Shown here: in pieces, positions 36,853-48,085 of the stretch | Numbering within the stretch: position 1 is the first letter of the stretch | Layout: each line of letters starts with the position of its first letter | NCBI GenBank assembly: GCA_050084515.1 | Contig: CM114272.1 | Location: 19,158,001-19,222,000, forward strand | Reading direction: 5' to 3' | Length of the DNA stretch: 64,000 nt | DNA from: Blasia pusilla | Lineage: Eukaryota > Marchantiophyta > Marchantiopsida > Blasiales | Translations under genes and position numbers: made by a program | Notes under the pieces: model-generated | What the model was told of the DNA's origin: nothing | Databases searched by the model: none | The model's input: the letters and a program-made list of their open reading frames with translations, nothing else

Positions 36853-39800
36853 TCCGATTTCGATTCCTACCCCATCGGCACTACGTTTCAATCAAAGTTC
36901 AAGAGCTACTCACATGATTCACAATCCTCGAAGCAGTCCAATAGCCCTGTCGTCCACACGCCGTACTTTGCAATGTTTGCCTTCGCCATCGATCCCCAAT
37001 CTGCACGGCCTCCGAGGGGATCTCTCTGTATGAGTAAGTGTGATAGTAGGAGAAGGGACTCGCGCGCTCAAGATCAAGATTAGGCGAAACCTGAAGAGAG
37101 GACAGATCGTAAATCGACAGATCGACCTTCTGGTAAATCGTAGCGTCGGCAACTCCAAGACTGATAAATAGATGCAGAGACAGAGGTAGCGTGCGTGGGT
37201 GGTTTCTTTTCTTTTAGACAACGAATGAATAAGTGAACGCACGAGAAAGAGACACAGAGACACGCAGCAGGCAAAGGATTGCAATTGAGTTGAACTTCCA
37301 ATGGTGGAAAAACTCAAAATGAGAGTTGGTCCCGTGGACCTTTTAAGTTGAAACTCCTGAACCTTCAACGCTCTTTAAACTGGAGGTGAAATGACCATTC
37401 CATCACAGGGTTTCATTACGCGAAAAGACGCCAATCGAGCAGTCATGGTCTCTGCACATGTGACAAAAAGGCAGTGGTGACTTGCTCCCGTTTCCTGCTT
37501 CATCGTGATCCTCCCCGTATCTTGCGCCCCGTCCACAACGCCTGGCGACTTCACGCCACGAGCGAGGAGTTCCATGAAAACTAATTTTTCGAATTCCACG
37601 GAATTGTACATGGCCGAAATGATTTCACATTCGGAAAGAGTCTTTCCAAAATTAAATTCTTGGCCGAAATGATGCTGGGGTTTCCCGGGAATCTATTCTT
37701 GCGAACCCAGAGAGAAAGCACTGACAGAAAGTGGCGATGGAGATCCGGTCATCGCAAATGGTGAATAAACGTCCATCTATGAGAAACTTATTCGTGTTGT
37801 AATTTTCAGGTGTGTCCAATGGAGTGCAATCCCTCATTCTCGTAGGGAGATTTTTATTTGGATAGTGTTTGCAATCGAAATCTATTGAAGGTTTATGTGG
37901 TATCGCACTTAAATTTCCTTTAGAGAATTGGATTTTTTCTCAAATAATTTGGTTTTTCTACTCTACCCGAGCCGATGAATTTTGGAGATGTCCCATTGTA
38001 TTTTTCTCCCCCTGTTTCCCATGATTTACAAAAATGGACTATTATTCATTATACCGTATAAATTATATTCTTGTAAGAATATTTTATTCCTGCCAATTGC
38101 CATCATGCCAAAATTTTCTTTGAAATATTTTTTCTAATTTTTATATTTTTACTTAATTTATTTTATATCCACTTTTGCGAATAAATCTAACTCTCGTGTA
38201 AAAAATACTAGGATGAGTACCGTGAGTAGTCCATGCAAATGTTTTGTCGGTTAGAATGGAAACTTCCAAATGTTAATGGAAATGTAGGTAAATGCTTAAA
38301 AAAGTTTAAGTCTTTCTTGTATGAAATGAAAGGGGCTTTCCAAATAGTAGGTTCCCTCAACAGGTTTTTCTTTGGAAGTCGAAGTAAAAAATAAACCTCT
38401 ACTGGTCTTTTAATCAATACTAATAACCAAACCCACGGGTGACTATAAGGAGGGGGTAAAGAAAATAAAATTTATAAGAAGTAAAGCACAAAGTGTGTGT
38501 CTAAGAAGATAAACAAACTACGAGAAAACTTTGATTAAAATCATGGCATAGTACTAGATAGGACCGGTGAAGTTTTTTTTCGCATCTGTTGAGTTTTTAA
38601 ACTCGGAGGAGAGTTATTTCTAATCCCATAATATAAATTATATTTAAAAAGGAATTATTTTAATTTCTACGCATGTCATTTTTCGGCGGTCAATCATTTT
38701 AGGGGAAATCTATTGGCCGACGGGAATGGGTTTGATCGAGCCTTAAATTGTTTGTGGACCCCGCACAATTTTCTTACAAAACCCTAATCTGAACACGGGA
38801 CGGCCTTGTAAATCCCAAAGAAATATTTCTTCGGGATTTTCCCTTCGCTCAATCGGAAAATCCCAAAGAAATATTTTCCCGTCATTCTCTCAGGGCCGGA
38901 TCCCATGGACGACCGCAGGGGTAGGGTCTTACCATGGGAGAATAGAGTAGCGACCGTTGTATATTCAGATTTTCGAATGGATATTTGGCGACGCTACCCG
39001 CCATGGGCTCCAGCCGTTAGGCTTGCACGGGGCATACAGCGGGCCTGCGATTAACCCGTCGCGGGAGGCAGATGCTGTGGCCAAGATGGCTCAAGAAAAG
39101 TCGTGCTATGACGAGGTCAATCCGGACTCAGATGTGACTGTTTTGTTCACAAGGAATAGGCCGTCCAAAGCGATCGGTTGTAAAGGTTGTAGGGGGTTGT
39201 AGAGATCACGATCGAGTACGTGAGATATTTCTAATGATTTCAGGCAATTTCTTCGTCTCCGAGATAGCTTCGAACGGAAATATCGATGCAAATTCTCGAC
39301 ACTACTTGAATGTTATGAATAGTTACAGCAGTACTTCACGACTCGTTCAAAGGTTTAACTCCTCCCGCCATCTCTGGCGGGAGATCAGGAATAGATTATG
39401 AGGACGGAGCTAGAACTGGGGGTCTTCGGTTGGATAATTGTGAGAAGTTCCAGGTTTTTCTCTCTCCACATTGTCAGATTCGCTCGCAACCCTAATCAGC
39501 AATGCGTGCAGTATCGGAGGGGCGGAAGCATAGTATGGTTTTAGGCAGGCAATGGAATCAACATACCTAATCATCTTCGTCGACTGACACTTCCATCTCC
39601 AAAGCTTCGTCAGAGATTGCGGGTGACTTCTGCGTACGAGGAGTTCCCTTTCACATCTCGTTGCAGGGTGACATATCCCGTAGATCGAAGACATCCCATG
39701 GATATGATAGTGCATTCAATGTTGCTCTTGCAATATGCGGTATCCGGCCCCTGCCCATGGAATCAAGCTATGGCCCACTTCTTGTAACTGAGATGCGGCC

Positions 39801-40899
39801 ATGCCATGGATACGATCGAATCGAAAGGTCGATTCCCGATTGCGCTGAACTATTTCGAAAGCTCTCAATAACAGCCGATGAAGTCTTCAGCAAGTTCCCG
39901 AGTTCAAGCTTCAACGAGAATCATTCCGATTCCTTTGCAGAGTAGTAGGAGCTGAAGGTCCCAAGAGTTCTATCCTCCAAGCTACCCATGCGACTTATAT
40001 CGCACATTCGCTGGAGAAACTCGGTGAGAACGGTTGGTCTCTAGTGTCCATTCCTCGACGGTATAGAAACTCTAATTCTTGCATCAAGTCGGGAATTCGA
40101 TGCTTACGCGACTGGCGCTCGTCGGATCCAGCGTAGAACGGATAAGTACTTCTCATCACAGGCATTCCTATGCTTTGGGAGAAAATAACTTTAAGATTAA
40201 ATTTATACTCCAAACGTGGCAACTTAACCCGCCCGTAAGGTTAAGGGAATGCAAGCTCTGGTTCCACTAGCGAGTAATGCCCATAGCGAAAAGAAATAAA
40301 TGTAGCTGTCCCTTCTCATCCAGAGCAAGGTTTAAACCGTTTCTAGGAGTGACTTTCAGTAGAATAGTTTGACTCCTGATGTTTATTTTTGTCATTTCTA
40401 ATGCTAATCTCGAGGGTGAGTAGTATATAGAAACAGAAAATGAGCGTTCAGTTTCAAATTTTCCCGAAGCACTCTAAACTTCAACCAAGAATTTCACAAT
40501 TTTTAGTCGAAATATTGTAGACACTATAGGCCCACTGTAGATGGTTCTACGGCAACTCCTTTTCAAGCTGCTTACTTACTTCCAAGCTTACGTGGGAAAG
40601 AATCTCCAAAGAAAGAAAAAACTGGGATTGACCTTTCACTTCTGATTCTTTCTATGTTGCAGGACAGACCTCGGGTTCGATCTAACTATAAATATTCAGT
40701 TTACGTGTTGATCTCCACGTACCATGCCAAAGCCTCCCATGTGACACTGCCACATATTCTACATCCTTACGATTGGCTTTTCATCTCCAGGCCACCATAT
40801 CTTCTTCACGAGGTACGGTAGCACTAGTGCCAGTGCGCCAACGCGCGAAAGCTCACGGTATCGAGTTTCATGTGCTTAAGTATTCGCAGTACTGGTACC
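36853..40899. other. Intergenic spacer, no recognised gene
   Basis: It contains the 5' flank of the PLAC8 gene. Frames at 36919-37368, 38957-39202, 39410-39715 and 39661-39945 lack recognisable domains. 37850-38700 is AT-rich. Words CCATGGATA(T/C)GAT recur at about 39698 and 39813. Confidence 0.4.
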
Positions 40900-40958
40900 G
40901 TTAACTGCGAGTTTCGAACGGCTTGAAAGTCGCGGACCGACCGAAACTCGCAGTTAAC
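40900..40958. repeat. 17-bp perfect inverted repeat, 25-bp spacer
   Basis: GTTAACTGCGAGTTTCG (40900-40916) and its exact reverse complement (40942-40958). Confidence 0.85.
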
Positions 40959-42703
40959 AGTTCGGAACGTGCGGTTATCCATGAACTATCAGAAATATTT
41001 TCTGTTCATCGACCGCAGAAACGGGCCTAGCGACCCAGGACTCCAGGAGCGAAGGGCGCACTCGCGTACGTCCGCATTCATGGGCCTCACTCAACGTTCA
41101 CATTCGACATGGCAGGTCACGAGTGCGTGAGGATAGGAGTGACAAGCTGGTTGAATTCTTCGACTTCCCGGCAGAGAGTCGAAAGGGTATTAGTGCAAGA
41201 GAGATCTGCATGTCTTTCTCGAAGTTTCATCGAGCTTTTACTTCTTCTTCATTAGTTTGTGACTCTTGTATCCATTTGATTTGAAATTGTCAGTAATGTT
41301 TCAGAATCGAAGGATTAGTCACAGTGTGCTGTGGAGCTCGAATCCCAGAGAATGGCGAGCTCCTCATTCCACGGAAACCCTGATTTGGAAAAAAATCACT
41401 GCTCAACTGGTCAGGTGCATATGAAGCATGTCCACCTAGGGCAAACCGCTTGTGATTGGGCATGGAATTATCTCAAGTACTCGTAGATTTCTGCACTTCG
41501 TCACGAGATCTTGGGCCCAGGAAGATGTCATTTTGCACATTGGGAGCTTGCTAGGTCATGAGTTGTGTTGTTGTGCTAGCCAACATCGCAGTCATTAGCC
41601 AGGAAGCCTTATAATGTTCGGCAATCGAAGTGAAGAATAATTGCGATCAACCTCCCGAGGTCTGCAAACGTTGACCAGTAATTTGCCAGTAAGAAGACAA
41701 TACACGATTTCATCTGAAACCGTTTACCTCGTCGTAAGTTAGACCTTCATGTGTCAGCACTTGCGATCTACAGATCTACTGCCGGTACAACTTAACCGAC
41801 CCCACCCAAACAGAATCCCATCCAGCTCTTTCCGGTCCATCAATAACTTAAAAGGGATTGCACAGGTAGAAGGAATAAACCGTTTGTTTATTTCACTTTC
41901 GAGATTTGGAGGAAGTGAAGGAGATGGGAGCCCGGGAAAATCGATTGTTACGAGACAATTGTTGGAAGAATGGTGGCACTGTGCATGCCCGAAGACTTTT
42001 TCCATGCTCGCACCATTTGAAGGTCCGCTTACATGCCACGTGGATCCCGCAGCATTCGGGGATTGAAGGCTAGAGTTTGTAGCATTCGAAAACAGTCGAC
42101 CGGAAGCCACCGGATCTTTTTAGGCAAAGACCTCCAACTTTAGGAGATGGTCGTGGAAGAGACGAGCTATATCGTCCTCCCCCCGGCCTCTATCTGCCCA
42201 TGATTTTGTGGGAGCAGTACATCGCACAATCCTGCGTCCAACTCTACCAAGAGAAATGTTTGCCTAGCCGTAAAATTTCGAAATAAGATTTCTTTAATTC
42301 TTCAATCCTTGCTTAAAGAGAGTCGAGGAATTCCTGGTGATAAGTTTCTTGTGCTAGTAATACCTAAGCGATGGAGTTGAAGCTATTGTCTCTTTGTATA
42401 ACTCCTCCCCTCCTACTCGGCCTTCAAGAGAAAGTCGTTATGGTGGCATGTGAGTTTATTAGAGAAAGACCAGAGAACCCTAGATCTCTTGAAAAGACCT
42501 CGTCTAGTCACCAACATTAGTGTTCTTACTATCAATCGGTTGAGTTGGCGTATGCTATTTGTAAGTTTCATTTTGCATTGTAGTTGCCAGGACTTGAATG
42601 AACCGCCGGGTCCTCTTGATATTGTACCCTCTTGATATTGATGTTGTTTTATGCGTTGGTGAGTTAGTTTCGAAGTCCTCCTTTTCTTCTCCCCTTGGCC
42701 TTG
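40959..42703. other. Intergenic spacer, no recognised gene
   Basis: Overlapping frames on both strands at 41749-42110 (105 and 118 codons) have no recognisable domain and at most one could be real; I see no support for either. Confidence 0.35.
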
Positions 42704-42777
42704 GTAAAAAGGATTTGAAAGCCAATGTGGTCAAGCCTTGGCAGGCTTGACCACATTGGCTTTCAAATCCTTTTTAC
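42704..42777. repeat. Perfect 35-bp hairpin with 4-base loop
   Basis: The arm at 42704-42738, beginning GTAAAAAGGATTTGAAAGCC, is exactly reverse-complemented at 42743-42777; the loop is TGGC. No mismatch in 35 pairs. Confidence 0.95.
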
Positions 42778-42991
42778 TCTTAGATGGGGCTCAAGATATG
42801 GGAGAATGGTCACATGGGTACACATGTACTCTAATCTAATCTTTTCTACCCTATTTATCCTTCACCTACTTTAACCGTAACCCCTAAAGTTTCATTGCAT
42901 ATTTTGTGGTAAAAGAGTTTTCTCCTAACGGGCCTTCAATTCCTAACCCAATACCACCTCCTAGTGCACACTCTTTCCATCTAGGTCTCCT

Positions 42992-43202
42992 TAGGGTTGT
43001 ATACGGAGATGTCCAGCCCGTCTACCCAAGTACCCGCGGCCCGCACCCGAGCTTATCGCATAGACCCCGGTTGGCTAAGCCCACGAGCAGCCACAAAACG
43101 TGTGCGGACTTGACCTGCATAAGTCTACACGACAATCTTAGGTGCGGGCGATAGATTCCCAAGCGGCTTATCTGTGAACATGTCCGGTTTTGTGCAATCA
43201 TG
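42992..43202. mobile_element. hAT-like MITE, degenerate ends
   Basis: The left end reads TAGGGTTGTATACGGAGATGTCC and the right end ACATGTCCGGTTTTGTGCAATCATG; they are imperfect inverted repeats and match the ends of 10011-10311 and 59926-60387. Flanks GTCTCCTT and GTCTCTCC are only partly alike, so the target duplication is doubtful. It abuts the truncated 5' end of gypsy copy 2. Confidence 0.4.
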
Positions 43203-43484
43203 TCTCTCCCTTGTCCTAGACTCTACCCTCGTATTCCTATTGCTATTTGTCCCATCACCTAACAAGCATTACTTTTCCCATTAGGACTCCATCCATGGTT
43301 CCTACGCAGCCTATTGAGCCGACTGTGGGGACTGAGGCATCTACATCGCGTGTAGTAGACACGGATGCGACATCGATCTTGATGAGTGCGGATGGCAACT
43401 TCCGATGTTGGGATCCCCATTGTTTTCGCCACGAGCGATGGCTTTAGGAGTTGACTTAGCTCTGTATTTCAGCTAGCGACCACG

Positions 43485-44303
43485 TTGTGTGAACGTGGGG
43501 TATTCTTGCTACACGTCTTTGAGGTGGATGAGGGTGTTGCGGTGGAGCGACCCTCTATGTCAGGTGTAGCATTGAGTACTAGTGCTACTTGGCAGGAAGC
43601 AGCAGCGAAGATGGATGCATTACCAGCCCGACCAGCCATTGAACGTGAGAGGCTTACACCTGGTATATGTATGTTGGACAACCGGAGTGGGATATTACGA
43701 TTGGTGAGTCCTACAGGACAGGTGTATAGACCAGATAGAGTCTTGTTAGACTCTGGTGCCCAACCTTTGATGTTGGGAAAAGTGGCATGTATTGGTTTGG
43801 GTATTCGGAGGTCAGAGCTTAAGCCTTGCCCATTCCAGATTCAAACATCACTTGGAGGAGCCAATGATAGATCTCAATTCATGATACAGGAGAAGTTTTA
43901 TGTACAGTTGAGACCAGATCATGCGACTGATAGTTCCCGGTTGGGAGTACCTGCAGTGGTCATATTAGCCGAGTCGTATGATGTACTAGTTGGAGGAGCA
44001 GTATTGTACCCGATGGGTTTTCAGATGGATTACAAGACTGAGACAGCGTCTTATAGACCTGGTTGGCAGTCCGGGGATGGACATATGAGTCAAGTTCCTA
44101 TGAGATTTATTTATGGGGCTCGACCAGGAGGGTCTTCCCAAACGGTGTTAGCATCTGTGGCTGGTTTTAGTGGAGTAGTCACTTGGCCAGGAGACTTTTT
44201 GGAGGATAATGTTTCTGCTATGGATTATCCTGTGCATGAGGAGGTAGAGGAGGTCCCTAGTTTTGCAGCAGTGGCATCCTCATTGTTGGATGTGCCACTT
44301 TAG
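43485..44303 (+). pseudogene. Linker and aspartic protease of gypsy copy 2
   Basis: An open stretch of 272 codons. The retropepsin active site is LLDSGAQPLMLG, with the catalytic Asp at about residue 89 (nucleotides 43749-43751). The flap/core region GVPAVVILAESYDVLVGGAV follows at about residues 163-182. The linker before it (ALPARPAIERERLTPG) equals VDMPARPTIEHGYTKT of the displaced linker in copy 1. It ends in a TAG followed by another TAG about 50 bases on, before the methyltransferase, so it was probably continuous with the downstream domains in the intact element. Confidence 0.8.
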
Positions 44304-44469
44304 AGTTCAGGCGGTGCACTACGGCAAGAGGCTGATCGCCTAGTGCAGTAGGCTTGGTGTGAGGCTGTTATACCTCACGAGGAGGAGGAGGCCCCACGGC
44401 GGACTCCTACTTCTGGTCCAGTTGGGTTATCCTCTTTGGATACTAAACCCATTGTATGGCAGTATCCGC

Positions 44470-45562
44470 CGGAGGGCATTTGTGTGTTAGACCTCTTTGG
44501 TGGGATTAGCATTGGTTTGGGTGCAGTGTTGCAGACCGGTATTCCTGTGCGGAGATACGTGTATGTGGAGCGAGATGAGACGACCCAAAGAGTCTCATCC
44601 CGACATATCGGTTAGTTGATGCGGAGATATCCTAAGTTGTTGCCGCCATTAGCTATTCGTGGGTACCAGCGTGCTTTGCCGTCACACATTGCATTGTTGG
44701 GGGCGCAGGACCTTGAGAGGGTTGGTCCTGTGGATTTGGTGATTGCTGGATGGCCATGTCAGGGTCATACACGTGCTGGTCGTGGTGAGGGATTACACGA
44801 CCCTAGGTCTCGATTATTTTGGGAGATGTTACAGGTGTTACGACATCTTCAGGTTCATCAGGCACGTGCTCCAGCTTACATTCTAGAGAATGTTCCATTT
44901 TTGGGTGACACTCGGCCCCGGATGATGGCGAGTGTTCATGAGGTGCGGTCTTGGATTAGACCAGCGGTGTTGTTGGATGCAGCGTGAGTTGGCTCGCGTG
45001 CACATCGTCCACGCTTGTGGTGGACAAACTTGTTGCCTAGGGAGGTTCTACGTCGAGCATATGATGCAATGCAGCGGGATCCTTGCCTTACAATGGATAG
45101 TATCTTGGATATTGGGCGACTTTCTCAGGTGTGAGGGTTATTGATCGGTCACCCAAGGCAGTGGTGAATCGTGTGGGCCAGCCTAGGATGGCACTACCCA
45201 CATTTATGAATTTTCCCTCGTCACATGCCTACAGGGAAGGTGGTCCTGGGCTTGTATGGGATTCTCATGTGCGACAGTTGGTGGAGCCTAAGGCTGATGA
45301 GAGAGAGCGTGCGATGGGATTTGCTACTGGTGTGACAGCGGTTGCTTCCATTTCTGAGGCTTCACGACGTCATGTGTTGGGTCAGGCCATGGACTTGAAT
45401 TGTTTGACTTGGATTTTGAGTCTTGGTATGGCCGAGCAGTGTGGATTTTATGTCTGTGAGTCTTCCACCCTTTGTGATGAGCTCGATGGCTACCTCGCCC
45501 TCACCCATCGGCTGGGGGCGAGGAGAGTAGTATTTTGCATCCTTGGAGTAAATGGGATGTAA
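44470..45562 (+). pseudogene. C5 cytosine DNA methyltransferase domain of gypsy copy 2
   Basis: Would transfer a methyl group from S-adenosylmethionine to C5 of cytosine. Motif I VLDLFGGISIGLGA (about 44484-44530). Motif IV GWPCQGHTRAG with catalytic Cys codon at 44757-44759. Motif VI ILENVPF (Glu-Asn-Val at 44886-44894). Motif VIII AHRPRLWWTNLLP (about 45002-45040, after a frameshift). Motif IX ADERERAMGF (about 45290-45325). Motif X VLGQAMDLN (about 45376-45402). The order is canonical (I, IV, VI, VIII, IX, X), so it is not the permuted DRM type. SRLFWEMLQVLRHLQ and HRPRLWW look DNMT3-like, but assignment to a subfamily needs a tree. One TAG (about 44613) and two frameshifts (about 44985 and 45140) break it. 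Confidence 0.85.
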
Positions 45563-45639
45563 TGGCTGGGCATGTGGAGTTGGTTGCTCATGCTGGTGGA
45601 GGAGTTATTTGCTCAGGTGATGGTGTAGCTAAGGGTGTA

Positions 45640-46690
45640 CTATCTTGTGAGGGGGTTGCGTAGCAGCAAATGGCATTGTCCTCTCTCTCTAGTGTGCAAG
45701 TGGAGGAGACTTGGGAGCCATTACTTTGGCCCAAGCTTACGGGAGGTGAGAAATGACGCTTGACACAGTTCCTACGTGCTTATAGGAGTTGTTTTGCCTT
45801 TAGCATGAAGGAGTTGGGTGCTTTGGTTGGACCCGGTATACGGATTGATTTGGCTGGTGATACGCTAATCTTCCGTCGTCCCTACCGATATAGTGATATG
45901 GAGAGGGACCTGATTCAAAGTAGGACGTTGGATCTTTTGGAGGCTGGATTAGTGGAGTTGTCGCATGGAGAATATGCATCAGCCACTGTCATGCCTGCTA
46001 AAAAGGATGTGCATGGCAACTACACGGATAGGCGGATGTATGGAGATTACCATCCTATCAATCGGTAGACCAAGGCTGATAGGTATGCCATGCCTACACC
46101 TGAGGAGATCTTTGATGTGGTGGGACAGGCAAAGATTTTTAGTACTTTGGATCTTCGGGCAGGATACCATCAGTTGCCGATTCGAGAGAGTGACAAGGCC
46201 AAGACACAAGATTCCACAAGATTGTGAATTTCCACAAGATTGTGGAAATTCTTACCCTTTGGGTTGAAGAATGTACCTGCCGAGTTTCAGAGAGTGATGG
46301 ACAGGATCTTAGCAGGGTTGGATTTTGTTCGGTGTAACATTGATGATATCTTGGTGTTCAGTAACACGGTGGAGGAGCATCACATACATTTGCAGATTGT
46401 GTTTGAGCGGTTGAAAGCTCATGGTCTACGTTTGTATCCAAGAAAGTGTAAGTTCTTCCATGAAGATGTTGAGTACTTGGGTCATGTGATCTATCCAGGT
46501 GGTTTGGGAGTTTAGCAAGCAAAGGTGGAGGCTATTGCACTTATTCCTCGTCCCGTAGATGTGAGTAGAGTTCGGGCATTCATGGGATTGGCGAACTACT
46601 ATAGGAGGTATGTGAAAGGATTTAGTGCTATGGCAAAGCCTTTGAACCAATTGTTGAAATCAGATCAGGAGTGGCATTGGGGAGATGATT
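45640..46690 (+). pseudogene. Reverse transcriptase of gypsy copy 2
   Basis: Readable motifs: TQFLRAYRSCFAFSMKELG, IDLAGDTLIFRRPYRYSDME, VELSHGEYASATVMPAKKD, FSTLDLRAGYHQLPIRE (first catalytic Asp, at about 46138-46188), FGLKNVPAEFQRVMDRI, CNIDDILVFS (catalytic Asp pair; Tyr replaced by Asn, as copy 1 has His), and LGHVIYPGGLGV. Stops: TGA at about 45753, TAG after HPINR at about 46066, and TAG at about 46513 where copy 1 has CAG. A block between the first catalytic region and LPFGLK is replaced by a 15-bp direct repeat. Confidence 0.85.
46206..46250 (+). repeat. Templated filler inside RT: 15-bp direct repeat / palindrome
   Basis: TTCCACAAGATTGTG occurs at 46212-46226 and 46230-46244; the second copy extends to TTCCACAAGATTGTGGAA, a near-perfect palindrome. 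Copy 1 has normal RT coding sequence here (7265-7325). Confidence 0.85.
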
Positions 46691-46699
46691 AGGAGAGAG

Positions 46700-46860
46700 C
46701 TTTTGTGGAGTTCAAGGCCCAGTTGGTGGTGGCGGCGCCTATCTTGAGGAGACCTATCAGAGGGCGCCCATTTCAGTTACACACTGATTGGAGTAGGTTG
46801 GGACTTGGAGCGGTGTTGATACAACATGATGATGAGCACATGGAGTGCAAGTTCACAGTT
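46700..46860 (+). pseudogene. RNase H stub of gypsy copy 2
   Basis: Reads APILRRPIRGRPFQLHTDWS and GLGAVLIQHDDE, then jumps at about 46836 into integrase-side sequence. Compared with copy 1 (about 7795 to 8750), the catalytic Glu part, the third acidic motif and the integrase zinc region are missing. Confidence 0.8.
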
Positions 46861-46865
46861 ACACC

Positions 46866-47720
46866 CCTTGCCTATTATGGGTTTGGGTTATCGTTGGAGT
46901 GTGGACTTTGCAGGACCGTTACCGTTGACTGTACGACATCATCGATATGTGTTGGTAATGGTGGAGCACTTCTCCAAGTGGATTGAGTTGGTGGCATTAC
47001 CTGACAAGGCAAGTGAGGGAACGGCGTATGCGTTTCTTGATAGAGTGCTTAGTTGAAGTGCTGACCGACCAGGGTACACAATTTCACGGTGAGTTTCAGG
47101 ACTTGTGTGACAAGGCGTTGATTGATCATTGGACCACGTCTCGAGATCATCCAGAGGCGGATGGTTTGGCTGAGTGTGTGGTTTAGACGGCGAAGAGGGC
47201 ATTGCGCAAGTATGGCCTACAGAAGGGGCATCTTGGAGACTGGGATATTCAGTTGCCATGGTTAGCCATGGGGTATAGGTTCCGTCGCCAAGCATCCTTG
47301 GCTTCTTTCTCACCTTATTTTCTGTTATACAGCCGAGATCCAGACTTGCCCGTAGCAATTCGTCGGGAGTCTAGTGAGGTGGTGAACCTTGATGACCCAG
47401 AGATGTGGATGAGAGTGTGATCTCAGCGGGCAGAGCTCTTTCAGATAGTTATGCCAACAGCCTTTGAGAATCTTGCCATTGCTCAACATAGGGATACGTT
47501 GCGGTATGCAACCATTCCGGGTGGAGGTTATCGACCATCGATTCGTAGGTTCCATATGGGGGACTATGTCTATTTGCAGCAGATTGCACCGACAACGTTG
47601 GATGTGACGGCAGGCCACACTATTTTACGAGTGCGCAAGGTGTTAGCTTCTGAAGTTCTTATGTTGGAGGGTCGTGATGGAGTTGTTTGGAAGGACCATG
47701 TGCGTAATTATGCGCCATGT
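46866..47720 (+). pseudogene. Integrase of gypsy copy 2
   Basis: DD35E-type core: YRWSVDFAGPLPL (first Asp, about 46884-46924), VMVEHFSKWIELV, EVLTDQGTQFHGEF (second Asp, about 47057-47098), and DHPEADGLAECVV (Glu, about 47146-47184) followed by TAG where copy 1 has CAG. The C-terminal domain has IRRFHMGDYVYLQQIAP, ILRVRKVLASEVLML and WKDHVRNYAPCHLP, corresponding to a DNA-binding/GPY-like region. It would insert element DNA into the host genome. Several frame changes and stops prevent function. Confidence 0.8.
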
Positions 47721-47765
47721 CATCTTCCAAATGTGGATTGTACTGTTGACCCAAGCTTAGCCATG

Positions 47766-47924
47766 ATACGTGCTAGCTTGAGGTACATGTTGTGTGGGTC
47801 TGTTGGTAACGCAACCCTTATGTTGATGTGTGATCGGTGTTCTAGGGGTTGGCACATGATGTGTTTGACTCCACGTATGGATGCTGTTCCTATTGGAAGG
47901 TGGGTTTGTCCTCGATGTACTTAG
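47766..47924 (+). pseudogene. PHD-type zinc finger at C-terminus of gypsy copy 2
   Basis: Follows the integrase in the same frame and ends at a TAG. The pattern is Y-M-L-C, then 11 residues, then CDRCSRGWHMMCL, then about 13 residues, then W-V-C-P-R-C. This is the PHD spacing C-x2-C, C-x2-C, His-x2-Cys, C-x2-C, except that the first cysteine is Tyr here; copy 1 keeps C-M-L-C at that place. The conserved Trp before the last pair is present. PHD fingers usually bind histone H3 tails; in this element a role in steering integration is inference, by analogy with integrase chromodomains. Confidence 0.75.
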
Positions 47925-48085
47925 GAGAGGTAGATGACTTGATCTTTGCATGATATGGATTACAGATGTGCGACTAACGATGGGGCAACCTAGCACCCGG
48001 CCTTCTGATTCGTGCATCCACGAAGGTGTATAGCATGTAGTAGATGTATAGGGCTACTTGGGAGTTAGAGGGACCTAACCGCCAG

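Noticed and set aside
41749-42110. Overlapping 105- and 118-codon frames on opposite strands
   Set aside because: Mirror-image frames of each other without motifs; no splice partners seen.
44470-45562. Host DRM-type methyltransferase gene hit by a transposon
   Set aside because: Motif order is canonical rather than DRM-permuted, there are no introns, and the same domain sits at the same place in a second element copy.
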